A DNA stretch of 29,050 nucleotides from an uncultured Prevotella sp. (GTDB lineage Bacteria; Bacteroidota; Bacteroidia; Bacteroidales; Bacteroidaceae), in contig CAJKQX010000025.1 in NCBI GenBank assembly GCA_905202125.1, positions 1-29,050 of the forward strand, in the 5' to 3' direction. Positions 1 to 7,377 of this stretch are shown piece by piece. The notes beneath the pieces were generated by a model. It saw nothing but the letters and a program-made list of their open reading frames with translations. It was not told the DNA's origin and did no database searches. Numbering within the stretch: the first letter of the stretch is position 1; each line of letters starts with the position of its first letter. The position numbers and the translations under genes are program-made.

Positions 1-24
1 GAATACTGCACAATTGACGCTCTT

Positions 25-756
25 CTAAACAAAATTATCCCGAACTCGCGTATATTGTATTGCGAAGGTGGGGCAGTGGTGCAGACATCTCAGACACGTC
101 ATGCAATGGTCCTTCACCCAAGAGGGTCGACCGTTTTCCATCTTTATGGCTTGCGTCGGACAGTCTTTGGCACATACTCCGCATCCTATGCAACGTTCGT
201 TAATGCTGAACGGTTTAGTTTTCGGATTCTTGTTAAGATAGGTGTATATTGCCGCCAATGGGTGGTACAATCTGAGCCGATCCCGGTTCACGCACCTTCG
301 TTCCATGACCCAATGAGCCACCTTGTCAATTGTCTTCTCCGCGCGTACAGATTTTCTGTTGCATTTATCCCTGTCGCTCACATCAAACATCGGCGTGTAA
401 GTATCCACCATTCCTATGGCAAAGTGTGCGTCACGCTTAATTCCTTTCTTTTTTAAAGCCTCGCCCAACAGCCATCCCGCTTGTCCCGTTGTGGTGCCAT
501 AAGACACAATGGTGTACACGTAATGATTGACACAGGTGTTTAGTTTCATCCGCGACATAAACTCGTTCATCACCTCCGGTATTCCCCAGAAATACACGGG
601 ACAGACAAATCCTATCCGTTCATCTTTCTGTATGTCAAATTCAAATGAGTCCGTATTCATACAGTCGATGACCGACACCATTCTGTCGCCTGTTGCCTCT
701 GCCATACGTAGAGCCACGTGGCGGCTGTTGCCTGTTGCCGAGAAATAAAATATCAT
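25..756 (-). CDS. EFR1-type flavodoxin/ferredoxin protein
   Basis: A 243-residue cytoplasmic electron-transfer protein. Residues 1-150 resemble a flavodoxin fold: the start MIFYFSATGNSRHVA is the typical FMN-phosphate loop (S/T-x-T-G-N-S/T). Residues 185-232 hold two 4Fe-4S ferredoxin motifs, CxxCxxCxxxCP with Cys 189/192/195/199 and 218/221/224/228. This order is that of the EFR1 family (flavodoxin plus bacterial ferredoxin); its physiological partner is not evident. An in-frame TTG at 822 would add 22 residues, but these precede the flavodoxin start and look non-coding, so I chose the ATG at 756. It is divergent from the GH28-like gene and has no close co-directional neighbour. Family confidence is high; the exact redox role is unknown. 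Confidence 0.88.
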   Translation of the reverse strand: MIFYFSATGNSRHVALRMAEATGDRMVSVIDCMNTDSFEFDIQKDERIGFVCPVYFWGIPEVMNEFMSRMKLNTCVNHYVYTIVSYGTTTGQAGWLLGEALKKKGIKRDAHFAIGMVDTYTPMFDVSDRDKCNRKSVRAEKTIDKVAHWVMERRCVNRDRLRLYHPLAAIYTYLNKNPKTKPFSINERCIGCGVCAKDCPTQAIKMENGRPSWVKDHCMTCLRCLHHCPTFAIQYTRVRDNFV

Positions 757-958
757 TTTTCTACAAAAATAGAAATAATATTCGATATAGCTGCAGAGTC
801 CGATTAAATAATCCCGTTTCAAAATTTGGTTTCGCTATTTTTGCTTGTTCGTATCCTTGATTTTTTGTTCGTTTTTATTTTAATATTTCAAGCAAAAGAA
901 TTAATTTTACAACCACAAGAATATACACACACTCTCATTCTCATAAATATTTTCCCAG

Positions 959-2230
959 ATGATTACATTATTATTAGCCATCATCAATATCCTTTCGTTC
1001 GGCTCAGTGGCCGACAACGGCAAGACCAACAATGCTCCGGCCATCAATCGCGCCATCGCCTCTTGTGCAGAGCATGGTGGAGGTACGGTAGTCGTGCCAG
1101 AGGGCACTTTTGGCTCCGGTACTATCTATCTGAAATCACGTGTGACGCTGAGACTCGAATCGGGAGCTGTGCTCAAGGGATCTCCCAATATTGACGATTA
1201 CAGTCCGCTTGTCACCACGCTCGACCTCTCACGTTACGAGAGCGGACAGGGCACAGTCAATCATAATAGCGCCACCGACCCGGAGTGGTCGCGTTCATTC
1301 ATCTTCTGCGTAGGCATTGACCATGCCGGTATCGAAGGTTGTGGAACCATCGATGGTGCCGATGTGCGTAATGTCAAGGGCGAAGAGGGTATGCGCGGTC
1401 CGCACACCATCATGATAGTAGGCTGCAAAAACATGAGATTCTCCGATTTCAACGTCACCCGATCAGCCAATTACGCATTCTTGGGTTATCAGATAAACAA
1501 GGCCGAGTTCAGCAACCTCACCATCACCGGCGGATGGGACGGCATCCATATTCGCGGTGGCGAGCGTATCGGTATCAACCGTTGCCGGTTGCATACCGGT
1601 GACGACTGTGTGGCCGGCGGTTACTGGAACAATATTACCATCAGCCACTGCACACTCAACTCCTCATGCAATGGCATACGTATGATCATGCCTTCCACAA
1701 GGGTCGAGATAACCGACTGCAACATTTACAGCCCCGGCATATATCCCCACATCACGTCCGGTCGCACGTCAACGGAAACGGGCATCAATATCCAACCCGG
1801 CGGTTGGGGCAAGGCTCCCGGCCGGATGGACCGCATAGCCATACGTCGATGCAAGTTAAATCACGTGGGTGTGCCTCTGTCGGTAACGTTGAGCGAGGAC
1901 AATACGTGTGGGCGCGTATTGGTGGAGGATGTCGTGGCACACGATATCACGGGTGCTGCACTCTCGATGAAAAGTTGGGGTACGACAAAGATCGACAAAG
2001 TCACGATTCGTCGCTCTGATTTCCAATATGTCGGCGTGGACGATCCCAACCTTCCGGCATGGTTCGAGGGCAAACCTGTGAGCCAATGGCCGTGCTTCCC
2101 ATGCTATGGCATGTATTTCCGCAATGTCGGCCGGGTATGTCTGGACAAAGTGAAACTCTCGTTCACGGGCAAGGAGTACCGCAAAGCCGTAATCATGGAT
2201 AATGTGGGCAAACACAACTACAAGGAGTAA
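959..2230 (+). CDS. GH28-like polygalacturonase-fold enzyme
   Basis: A 423-residue right-handed beta-helix protein of the glycoside hydrolase 28 type, expected to act on pectic or related polysaccharide in the periplasm or outside the cell. The N-terminal segment SFGSVADNGKTNNAPAINRA (13-32) matches the usual family opening. The catalytic Asp region is partly kept: GWDGIHI with Asp194 and TGDDCVA with Asp215/Asp216. Where the family normally has a catalytic His-Gly, this protein reads CNGIRM (Asn238-Gly239), so the His appears to be replaced. Only about 12 hydrophobic residues precede the mature-like opening, a very short secretion signal. The gene stands alone, divergent from the ferredoxin gene. 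It could be a GH28 subfamily with another specificity; substrate is unknown. Confidence 0.85.
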   Translation: MITLLLAIINILSFGSVADNGKTNNAPAINRAIASCAEHGGGTVVVPEGTFGSGTIYLKSRVTLRLESGAVLKGSPNIDDYSPLVTTLDLSRYESGQGTVNHNSATDPEWSRSFIFCVGIDHAGIEGCGTIDGADVRNVKGEEGMRGPHTIMIVGCKNMRFSDFNVTRSANYAFLGYQINKAEFSNLTITGGWDGIHIRGGERIGINRCRLHTGDDCVAGGYWNNITISHCTLNSSCNGIRMIMPSTRVEITDCNIYSPGIYPHITSGRTSTETGINIQPGGWGKAPGRMDRIAIRRCKLNHVGVPLSVTLSEDNTCGRVLVEDVVAHDITGAALSMKSWGTTKIDKVTIRRSDFQYVGVDDPNLPAWFEGKPVSQWPCFPCYGMYFRNVGRVCLDKVKLSFTGKEYRKAVIMDNVGKHNYKE

Positions 2231-2262
2231 TGTCATCGTCATGGGCTCACCCGTGTATTTAC

Positions 2263-2287
2263 GGCCGCAGGAGCTTGCGGCCCTACA
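2263..2287 (+). repeat. GC-rich short repeat, copy A (hairpin)
   Basis: A 7-bp perfect stem (2263-2269 with 2276-2282, 6-nt loop) that ends in the 13-mer TTGCGGCCCTACA (2275-2287). The same 13-mer recurs at 3309-3321 (reverse strand) and 3430-3442. It lies just after the GH28-like gene and could act as a weak terminator, but no T-run follows. Confidence 0.6.
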
Positions 2288-2371
2288 TCATTATTAGCGT
2301 TACAAAACGGGATGTTGATTGGCAATGTCATATTATATATCATTTTGTGTGAATAAATATAATATTTGATG

Positions 2372-2379
2372 TATCTTTG
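2372..2379 (+). promoter_or_regulatory. Bacteroidetes -7 box for the lipoprotein gene
   Basis: TATCTTTG matches the TAnnTTTG consensus, 65 nt before the lipoprotein ATG. A TTTG lies at 2344-2347, but the 24-nt spacer is longer than the usual 19-20. Confidence 0.5.
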
Positions 2380-2444
2380 TATGAGGAAACTTGTTTTTCT
2401 CATGCAAATTCGTTTGAGTGGAATATCAATAAAGAAATTGGGTT

Positions 2445-3260
2445 ATGAATAAAGGTATTATTTTATCGTGTGCTGCAATATTTCTGTTGAGTGCATGCGG
2501 CACATACGCCGGTTCGGGAGCCTATGCTGGCTCTTCGCTCGGTTCGATATTGGGTTCCGCCATCGGCGGCATCAGTTCCGGTCCGCGTGGCAGCGATCTG
2601 GGCACGATTATCGGAATGGCCGGTGGTGCCATCGTCGGTGGCAGCATAGGGGCACAGGCCGATAAGAAAAGAGAGATGAAACGTCAACAGCTTATGGGCA
2701 GTGCACAACTCAATGAGAACAACTACGAGGAGCGTGGCATTGACGACCAATCGGATGTTGTCAATCCTTCAAACAACTCAGATGACCGTATCGCCGATTT
2801 CACTGTGGCCGATACTCCGACAGACTATGCGGCTTTGCAGCCCTCGGTCGTCATGCCTGAGCAGTCGGGTGCTGCCAGACAACTCTCCGGATACACCTAT
2901 TCTCCCTCCATTGAAATAAAGAATGTTTGTTTCGTGGATGACATTTCCGATGGCAAGATAAGTCGTGGCGAGCTGTGCCGAATCGTATTCGAACTCTTCA
3001 ATCATTCCGAGTCCGTGCTCGACAACGTGCGTCCAGTGGTTCTCGAGACCACCGGCAACAAGCATGTTTACATCTCTCAGGATGTGCTCATCGAGCATCT
3101 TGCTCCCGGACGCGGCATCCGCTACACGGCCATGCTGAAGGCAGACGAGCGTCTGAAGAACGGCAATGTCAATGTCTGCATATCCGTTTTGCACGGTGAC
3201 AAGAACGTTTCGAAGGTGAATGAACTGACGATTCAGACGCTGGGTAGTAATCTCAAATAG
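2445..3260 (+). CDS. Glycine-zipper lipoprotein
   Basis: A 271-residue lipoprotein, probably in the cell envelope. The signal peptide ends in the lipobox LSAC with Cys18 as the lipidation site. Residues 19-75 are rich in Gly, Ala and Ser with G/A spacing (SSLGSILGSAIGG, GMAGGAIVGGSIGAQ), a glycine-zipper membrane segment, followed by a short basic helix (KKREMKRQQ). Residues 80-145 are a low-complexity polar linker. Residues 150-265 look like a beta-sandwich domain (IEIKNVCFVDD, RGELCRIVFELFN, GIRYTAMLKA), a type I associate with Bacteroidales glycine-zipper proteins. I do not recognise a specific function. It stands alone, with a -7 box upstream and short repeats on both sides. Confidence 0.85.
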   Translation: MNKGIILSCAAIFLLSACGTYAGSGAYAGSSLGSILGSAIGGISSGPRGSDLGTIIGMAGGAIVGGSIGAQADKKREMKRQQLMGSAQLNENNYEERGIDDQSDVVNPSNNSDDRIADFTVADTPTDYAALQPSVVMPEQSGAARQLSGYTYSPSIEIKNVCFVDDISDGKISRGELCRIVFELFNHSESVLDNVRPVVLETTGNKHVYISQDVLIEHLAPGRGIRYTAMLKADERLKNGNVNVCISVLHGDKNVSKVNELTIQTLGSNLK

Positions 3261-3308
3261 TGGGGATTTGCGCCGTGTGGGAATTATATACATGGAATAA
3301 ATTGTCGG

Positions 3309-3336
3309 TGTAGGGCCGCAAGGGATGGTCCGCAAT
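3309..3336 (-). repeat. GC-rich short repeat, copy B
   Basis: Reverse-strand copy of TTGCGGCCCTACA (3309-3321) with a second, directly repeated CCGCAA unit about 14 nt away (3331 onward). It lies 48 bp after the lipoprotein stop. Unlike copy A it does not form a perfect hairpin. Confidence 0.55.
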
Positions 3337-3413
3337 TTATTATTTCGATATGGGTGTTATGTTTTTGTAAACCCGTAAAATGATATAATTGTGATGATAG
3401 GACATGGACTTTC

Positions 3414-3442
3414 TTGCGGCTTCAACAGGTTGCGGCCCTACA
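3414..3442 (+). repeat. GC-rich short repeat, copy C
   Basis: TTGCGGC at 3414-3420 is repeated directly 16 nt later inside TTGCGGCCCTACA at 3430-3442, the same 13-mer as in copies A and B. It lies in the gap between the convergent lipoprotein and rlpA genes. The rest of 3261-3527 is AT-rich with no gene or clear terminator. Confidence 0.55.
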
Positions 3443-3527
3443 CTGTCACATTGAAATTTTTAAAAGGATTGTTCTGCGCGTCACTCTGACTCCCGGTTAT
3501 GCCTTATACACGATACAAACTCCGATT

Positions 3528-4112
3528 CTATCTCTTCTTTTTTTGTATCTTCTTTTTTATCATTTGTGTCTTTTTGTTTGCGCTCGGCTTCTCTTTTGAG
3601 GTGATATTTTTGGTTGTGTTGCCGTTTCTTACGGAGTCGTTGTCCTCTTTTCCCATCCTGTTCTTCCACGTATCCGGTATGTAGTAGTCCTTTCTTATCT
3701 CGCTGAAATCTATCTCCGGCACGTGTAAATCATTGTTCGGCTTGAACGGAACGATGTAGTTGTCTATCTTCTCCACAATCACGAGAGCCACACCTTTGTT
3801 CAATATTCCGAGCTTTTTGGCCGCTCCCCATGAGAGGTCTATTATTCGTCCTCTCCTGTGCGGGCCACGGTCGGTGACGCGTACAAATACAAATTTCTCA
3901 TTGTCCGGGTTGGTCACTTTCAGCATCGTGCCGAAAGGATATGTGCGATGGGCACACGTGAGGCTGTCGTGGTGCAATCGTTCGCCGCTGCTTGTACGGT
4001 TGCCGGTAGCTCTTTTTGAGTAAAAGGACGCCTTGCCTCTCTGTAACTGGGCGTTCAGAGAGGCAAGGCAAAATGCCGAAAGAATTATGGTCGCAATTGT
4101 CCTTTTATTCAC
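3528..4112 (-). CDS. rlpA: RlpA-like septal ring lytic transglycosylase family protein
   Basis: A 194-residue exported protein with a signal peptide (1-21, ending SLNAQ) and a double-psi beta-barrel at about 24-115. The core motifs are GKASFYSKRATGNRTSSGE, LTCAHRTYPFGTMLKVTN and VRVTDRGPHRRGRIIDLS, diagnostic of RlpA. In characterised relatives this domain cleaves glycan strands lacking stem peptides; activity here is not proven. There is no SPOR domain. The last 40 residues are instead a polar, strongly basic tail (KKTQMIKKKIQKKKR), which could bind the anionic wall or nucleic acid. The start is GTG, 13 nt after the gdhA stop, so the gene is probably read with gdhA although the functions are unrelated. 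Confidence 0.88.
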   Translation of the reverse strand: MNKRTIATIILSAFCLASLNAQLQRGKASFYSKRATGNRTSSGERLHHDSLTCAHRTYPFGTMLKVTNPDNEKFVFVRVTDRGPHRRGRIIDLSWGAAKKLGILNKGVALVIVEKIDNYIVPFKPNNDLHVPEIDFSEIRKDYYIPDTWKNRMGKEDNDSVRNGNTTKNITSKEKPSANKKTQMIKKKIQKKKR

Positions 4113-4125
4113 TTTTCGTTTGTAT

Positions 4126-5463
4126 TTATACTATACCTTGTGCCATCATAGCGTTGGCCACTTTCATGAATCCTGCAATATTGGCGCCTTTCACATAGTC
4201 GATGTATCCATCGCCTTGTTTTCCGTATTTCACGCATTGTTCGTGTATGGAGTGCATGATGTAGTGCAGTTTTTCGTCCACTTCTTTTTCGCTCCAGTTC
4301 AGACGTATGGCGTTTTGTGTCATCTCCAGTCCTGATGTGGCCACACCGCCCGCGTTGACGGCCTTGCCCGGTGCGAACAGTTGTTTGGCAGCCACGAACT
4401 TGTCTACGGCCTCGGCCGTGCAACCCATGTTCGAAACCTCCGCCACGCACAGCGTCTTGTTGGCCAGCAGCATGTCGGCATCTTCTCCGTTGAGCTCGTT
4501 CTGTGTGGCGCAAGGCAGCGCGATGTCACATTTTACCTCCCACGGCTTGCATCCTGCATGGAATGTGGCTTCGGGATATTCGTCAGCGTAAGGCTGGCAG
4601 ATATCGTTGCCGCTTGCTCTGAGCTCGAGCATATAGTCTATCTTCTCGCCGCTGATGCCCTCCGGGTCGTGGATATATCCGTCGGGACCGCTTATCGTTA
4701 TCACTTTGGCGCCCAGCTCGGTTGCCTTCTTGGCAGCACCCCAGGCCACGTTGCCAAATCCGCTTATGGCCACTGTCTTGCCCTTGATGTCCATATTGTG
4801 TGTTGCGAGCATCTGACTGACGAAATACAGGGCGCCATATCCCGTTGCCTCGGGACGTATGCGCGAACCTCCCCATTCCAGTCCTTTGCCCGTGAGCATG
4901 CCGCTCCACTTGTGTGTCAGTTTCTTGTACATGCCGAAGAGGTAGCCTATCTCTCTTGCGCCTACGCCTATGTCGCCGGCCGGGATATCCTCGTCTGGAC
5001 CGATGTTGCGGTAAAGCTCGGTCATGAAAGCCTGACAGAATCTCATAACCTCGGCGTCCGAACGTCCGCGGATGGAGAAATCCGATCCGCCCTTGCCGCC
5101 ACCCATAGGCAGTGTGGTGAGTGCATTCTTGAATGTCTGTTCGAATCCGAGGAACTTAAGGATTGACAGGTTCACCGATGCGTGGAAGCGCAGACCGCCT
5201 TTGTACGGGCCTATCGCGCTGTTGAACTGCACTCTGTATCCTGTGTTGACATGTACCTCGCCCTTGTCGTCCACCCACGGCACTCTGAAGGTCACTATGC
5301 GTTCGGGTTCCACAAGTCGCTCTATGAGTTTCGCTTTCTCAAACTCCGGATGTTTATTGTATTCGTTTTCTATCGATAGCAAAACTTCTTTGACAGCTTG
5401 CAGATATTCCAATTCGCCCGGATGTTTGCGCTCCAGGTCCTGCATGATTTTTTTTACTTCCAT
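4126..5463 (-). CDS. gdhA: NADP-specific glutamate dehydrogenase
   Basis: A 445-residue cytoplasmic enzyme of the hexameric GDH family (family I length about 445-450). It aminates 2-oxoglutarate to glutamate with NADPH and ammonium. GPYKGGLRFH (86-95) and PMGGGKGGSDF (119-129, catalytic Lys124) form the substrate site; AISGFGNVAWGAAKKATELG near 233-250 is the Rossmann nucleotide loop. The ATG at 5463 gives the usual N-terminus. A full promoter (TTTG, 20-nt spacer, TATATTTG) lies 60-95 nt upstream. rlpA follows after 13 bp. Identification is very secure; cofactor preference is inferred from the close match to the NADP-type enzymes. Confidence 0.97.
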   Translation of the reverse strand: MEVKKIMQDLERKHPGELEYLQAVKEVLLSIENEYNKHPEFEKAKLIERLVEPERIVTFRVPWVDDKGEVHVNTGYRVQFNSAIGPYKGGLRFHASVNLSILKFLGFEQTFKNALTTLPMGGGKGGSDFSIRGRSDAEVMRFCQAFMTELYRNIGPDEDIPAGDIGVGAREIGYLFGMYKKLTHKWSGMLTGKGLEWGGSRIRPEATGYGALYFVSQMLATHNMDIKGKTVAISGFGNVAWGAAKKATELGAKVITISGPDGYIHDPEGISGEKIDYMLELRASGNDICQPYADEYPEATFHAGCKPWEVKCDIALPCATQNELNGEDADMLLANKTLCVAEVSNMGCTAEAVDKFVAAKQLFAPGKAVNAGGVATSGLEMTQNAIRLNWSEKEVDEKLHYIMHSIHEQCVKYGKQGDGYIDYVKGANIAGFMKVANAMMAQGIV

Positions 5464-5525
5464 AGTAAAAGTTTGTTTTAGGTTCGTAATTATTTCGATT
5501 CTTACTTAATGTTAGATCGGTATCG

Positions 5526-5557
5526 CAAATATAGGCTTATTTTGCTTATGTTCCAAA
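5526..5557 (-). promoter_or_regulatory. Promoter of gdhA
   Basis: On the minus strand a TTTG (5554-5557) is followed after 20 nt by TATATTTG (5526-5533), which fits the Bacteroidetes sigma-ABfr consensus TTTG-N19/20-TAnnTTTG. Predicted transcription starts near 5523, giving a leader of about 60 nt. Confidence 0.75.
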
Positions 5558-5623
5558 CAAAAACATCTATTTTTCGTCATAATTTGTTTACAAATGCTAA
5601 TATCTGCCGTTTTCATTGCAAAA

Positions 5624-5665
5624 ACGGACCATGCATCGCCACTGTCCGGTGTGTGCATGGTCCGT
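5624..5665 (-). terminator. Terminator of metY
   Basis: A perfect 12-bp inverted repeat ACGGACCATGCA (5624-5635 with 5654-5665, 18-nt loop), 28 bp after the metY stop. On the minus strand it is followed by TTTT, as expected for an intrinsic terminator. The plus-strand side is followed by an AT-rich run, so it may work both ways. Confidence 0.75.
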
Positions 5666-5692
5666 TATTATATTATAATATTATAATGTATG

Positions 5693-6976
5693 TTAGATCT
5701 TGTCGAGGGCCTGACGGATGTCGTCCAGAATGTCGTCCACATCCTCTATGCCCACCGACAGACGGATGAGGTCGGGAGCCACACCGGCCTCACGCAGTTG
5801 CTCGTCGCTGAGCTGGCGATGGGTATGGCTGGCCGGATGGAGCACACATGTACGGGCGTCAGCCACGTGGGTCACGATGTTGATCATCTCCAGTGAGTCC
5901 ATGAATCGTATTGCCGTGTCGCGGTCGCCTTTAAGTCCGAAGGCCAGCACGCCGCACGAACCATTGGGCAGATATTTCTCGGCCAGCGCGTGACACTCAT
6001 CGCTTTTCAGCCCGCTGTAATGCACCCATGCCACGCGGTCGTCCTTCTCAAGGAATTCGGCCACCTTTTGTGCGTTGCTGCAATGTTGCGGCATGCGCAG
6101 GTGCAGGGTCTCGAGACCGAGGTTGAGCAGGAACGAGTTTTGGGGCGCAGGTATCGATCCGAGGTCGCGCATGAGCTGAGCCACGAGCTTGGTCATATAT
6201 GCCATTTTGCCGAAGGCTTTGGTGTAGGTCAGTCCGTGGTACGACTCGTCGGGCGTGCACAGTCCCGGATATTTGCCGGCCTGACTGTCCCAGTCGAAAT
6301 TACCGCTGTCCACTATGCATCCACCCACCTGGGTGGCGTGACCGTCCATGTATTTCGTGGTGGAGTGGGTGACGATGTCGCATCCCCACTCGAAGGGGCG
6401 GCAGTTGATAGGCGTCGCAAATGTGTTGTCCACAATCAACGGCACGCCGTTGCGATGGGCTATGCGGGCGAATCTCTCAATGTCGAGCACACGGCATCCG
6501 GGATTGGATATCGTTTCGCCGAACAGCAGTTTGGTGTTGGGCTTGAATGCAGCCTGTATCTCGTCTTCGCTTGCCTCGGGATTGACGAATGTGCACTCTA
6601 TGCCCAGTTTCTTCATCGTCACACCAAACAGATTGTACGTTCCGCCATATATCTCGTTGGACGCCACGATGTGGTCGCCCGCACCGCAGATATTGAATAC
6701 GGCATAGAAATTGGCCGCCTGACCGCTCGATGTGAGCATCGCGCCCACTCCGCCTTCGAGTGCCGCTATCTTTGAGGCCACTGCATCGTTGGTCGGGTTT
6801 TGCAGACGGGTGTAGAAATAACCCTCCTTCTTCAGGTCGAAGAGCATGGCCATCTCCTCGCTGTCGTCATATTTGAATGTGGTGCTCTGTATGATAGGTA
6901 CCACGCGCGATTCACCGTTTTTGGGTTGCCATCCTGCCTGTACGCAGAGAGTGGCGGGTTTCAGATTTTTCTTCAT
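5693..6976 (-). CDS. metY: O-acetylhomoserine sulfhydrylase
   Basis: A 427-residue PLP enzyme of the Cys/Met metabolism family. It makes homocysteine from O-acetylhomoserine and sulfide; family members can also use other nucleophiles. The motif VTHSTTKYMDGHATQVGG contains the PLP-binding Lys208, SSGQAANFYAV is the cofactor phosphate loop, and YTRLQNPT is the classic N-terminal signature. The length matches MetY (about 425-430) rather than the shorter MetB/MetC (about 385). A longer in-frame start at 7048 would add 24 residues that overlap the promoter region, so the ATG at 6976 is preferred. The gene has its own promoter box and terminator, so it is probably monocistronic. Confidence 0.94.
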   Translation of the reverse strand: MKKNLKPATLCVQAGWQPKNGESRVVPIIQSTTFKYDDSEEMAMLFDLKKEGYFYTRLQNPTNDAVASKIAALEGGVGAMLTSSGQAANFYAVFNICGAGDHIVASNEIYGGTYNLFGVTMKKLGIECTFVNPEASEDEIQAAFKPNTKLLFGETISNPGCRVLDIERFARIAHRNGVPLIVDNTFATPINCRPFEWGCDIVTHSTTKYMDGHATQVGGCIVDSGNFDWDSQAGKYPGLCTPDESYHGLTYTKAFGKMAYMTKLVAQLMRDLGSIPAPQNSFLLNLGLETLHLRMPQHCSNAQKVAEFLEKDDRVAWVHYSGLKSDECHALAEKYLPNGSCGVLAFGLKGDRDTAIRFMDSLEMINIVTHVADARTCVLHPASHTHRQLSDEQLREAGVAPDLIRLSVGIEDVDDILDDIRQALDKI

Positions 6977-7035
6977 CGTTATGTTGTTTTTGTTATCGTT
7001 GATGCTTTTGTGTCTTATATATAATAAGGCGTTGG

Positions 7036-7043
7036 CAAAGTTA
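7036..7043 (-). promoter_or_regulatory. -7 box for metY
   Basis: The minus-strand TAACTTTG matches TAnnTTTG, 60 nt before the metY ATG. No TTTG is found at the right spacing, so this is a single-box call. The surrounding 10-mer GTAACTTTGC recurs in front of the MATE gene. Confidence 0.55.
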
Positions 7044-7149
7044 CTCAAAATTCATTAAACGACTGTTACTCACCCGAAAAACATTTACTCCCTTCGTGAT
7101 ATTTTGTGATTAGCGATATCGTATTATTTTTGAAATTATTATAGTTTAA

Positions 7150-7341
7150 CCCAAATCGTCATTAGATTTTTAATTCGTTTCGTCTTTATATCCGTTGTAT
7201 TGCAACCGTCTTGTCGAAGGCATAGCGGGCTATGTCAAGACAAAACGGGCAGCAAGACGGCGGATAGAAAGGCGAAAAGGATGAAAAGACAATATTAATC
7301 ATCTGATTTAAACATATTGGCGGTCTAATGACCGATTGGGG
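7150..7341 (-). mobile_element. MITE-like palindromic element, copy 1 (192 bp)
   Basis: Terminal inverted repeats lie at 7150-7166 and 7324-7341: CCCAAATCG-TCATTAGA, and CCCCAATCGGTCATTAGA when the right end is reverse-complemented. Inside are nested palindromes: CATAGC/GCTATG (7221-7226/7229-7234), CCGTCTTGTC against GACAAAACGG (7206-7215/7239-7248, 9 of 10), and a weaker outer pair. The element is flanked by TTTAA on both sides (7145-7149 and 7342-7346), which looks like a 5-bp target duplication. A 24-bp stretch (7211-7234) is identical to copy 2 in reverse orientation. No protein is encoded. It occupies the gap between the MATE stop and the metY promoter. Confidence 0.75.
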
Positions 7342-7377
7342 TTTAACCCAAGATGTGGATGGGATGGGAGGCGGGAT

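Noticed and set aside
826..1194. Plus-strand open frame overlapping the GH28-like start
   Set aside because: It overlaps the GH28-like gene in another frame and its sequence has no recognisable motif; the GH28 frame carries the family motifs.
4381..5166. Long plus-strand frame opposite gdhA (261 codons)
   Set aside because: It is antisense to a fully conserved gdhA; long shadow frames are common opposite GC-rich genes.
5990..6775. Long plus-strand frame opposite metY
   Set aside because: Antisense to metY, whose catalytic motifs are intact; no motif of its own.
6977..7377. SAM-type riboswitch before metY
   Set aside because: I looked for a conserved SAM aptamer core in the leader. The predicted leader is only about 60 nt, and the upstream structure is the palindromic element, outside the transcript.
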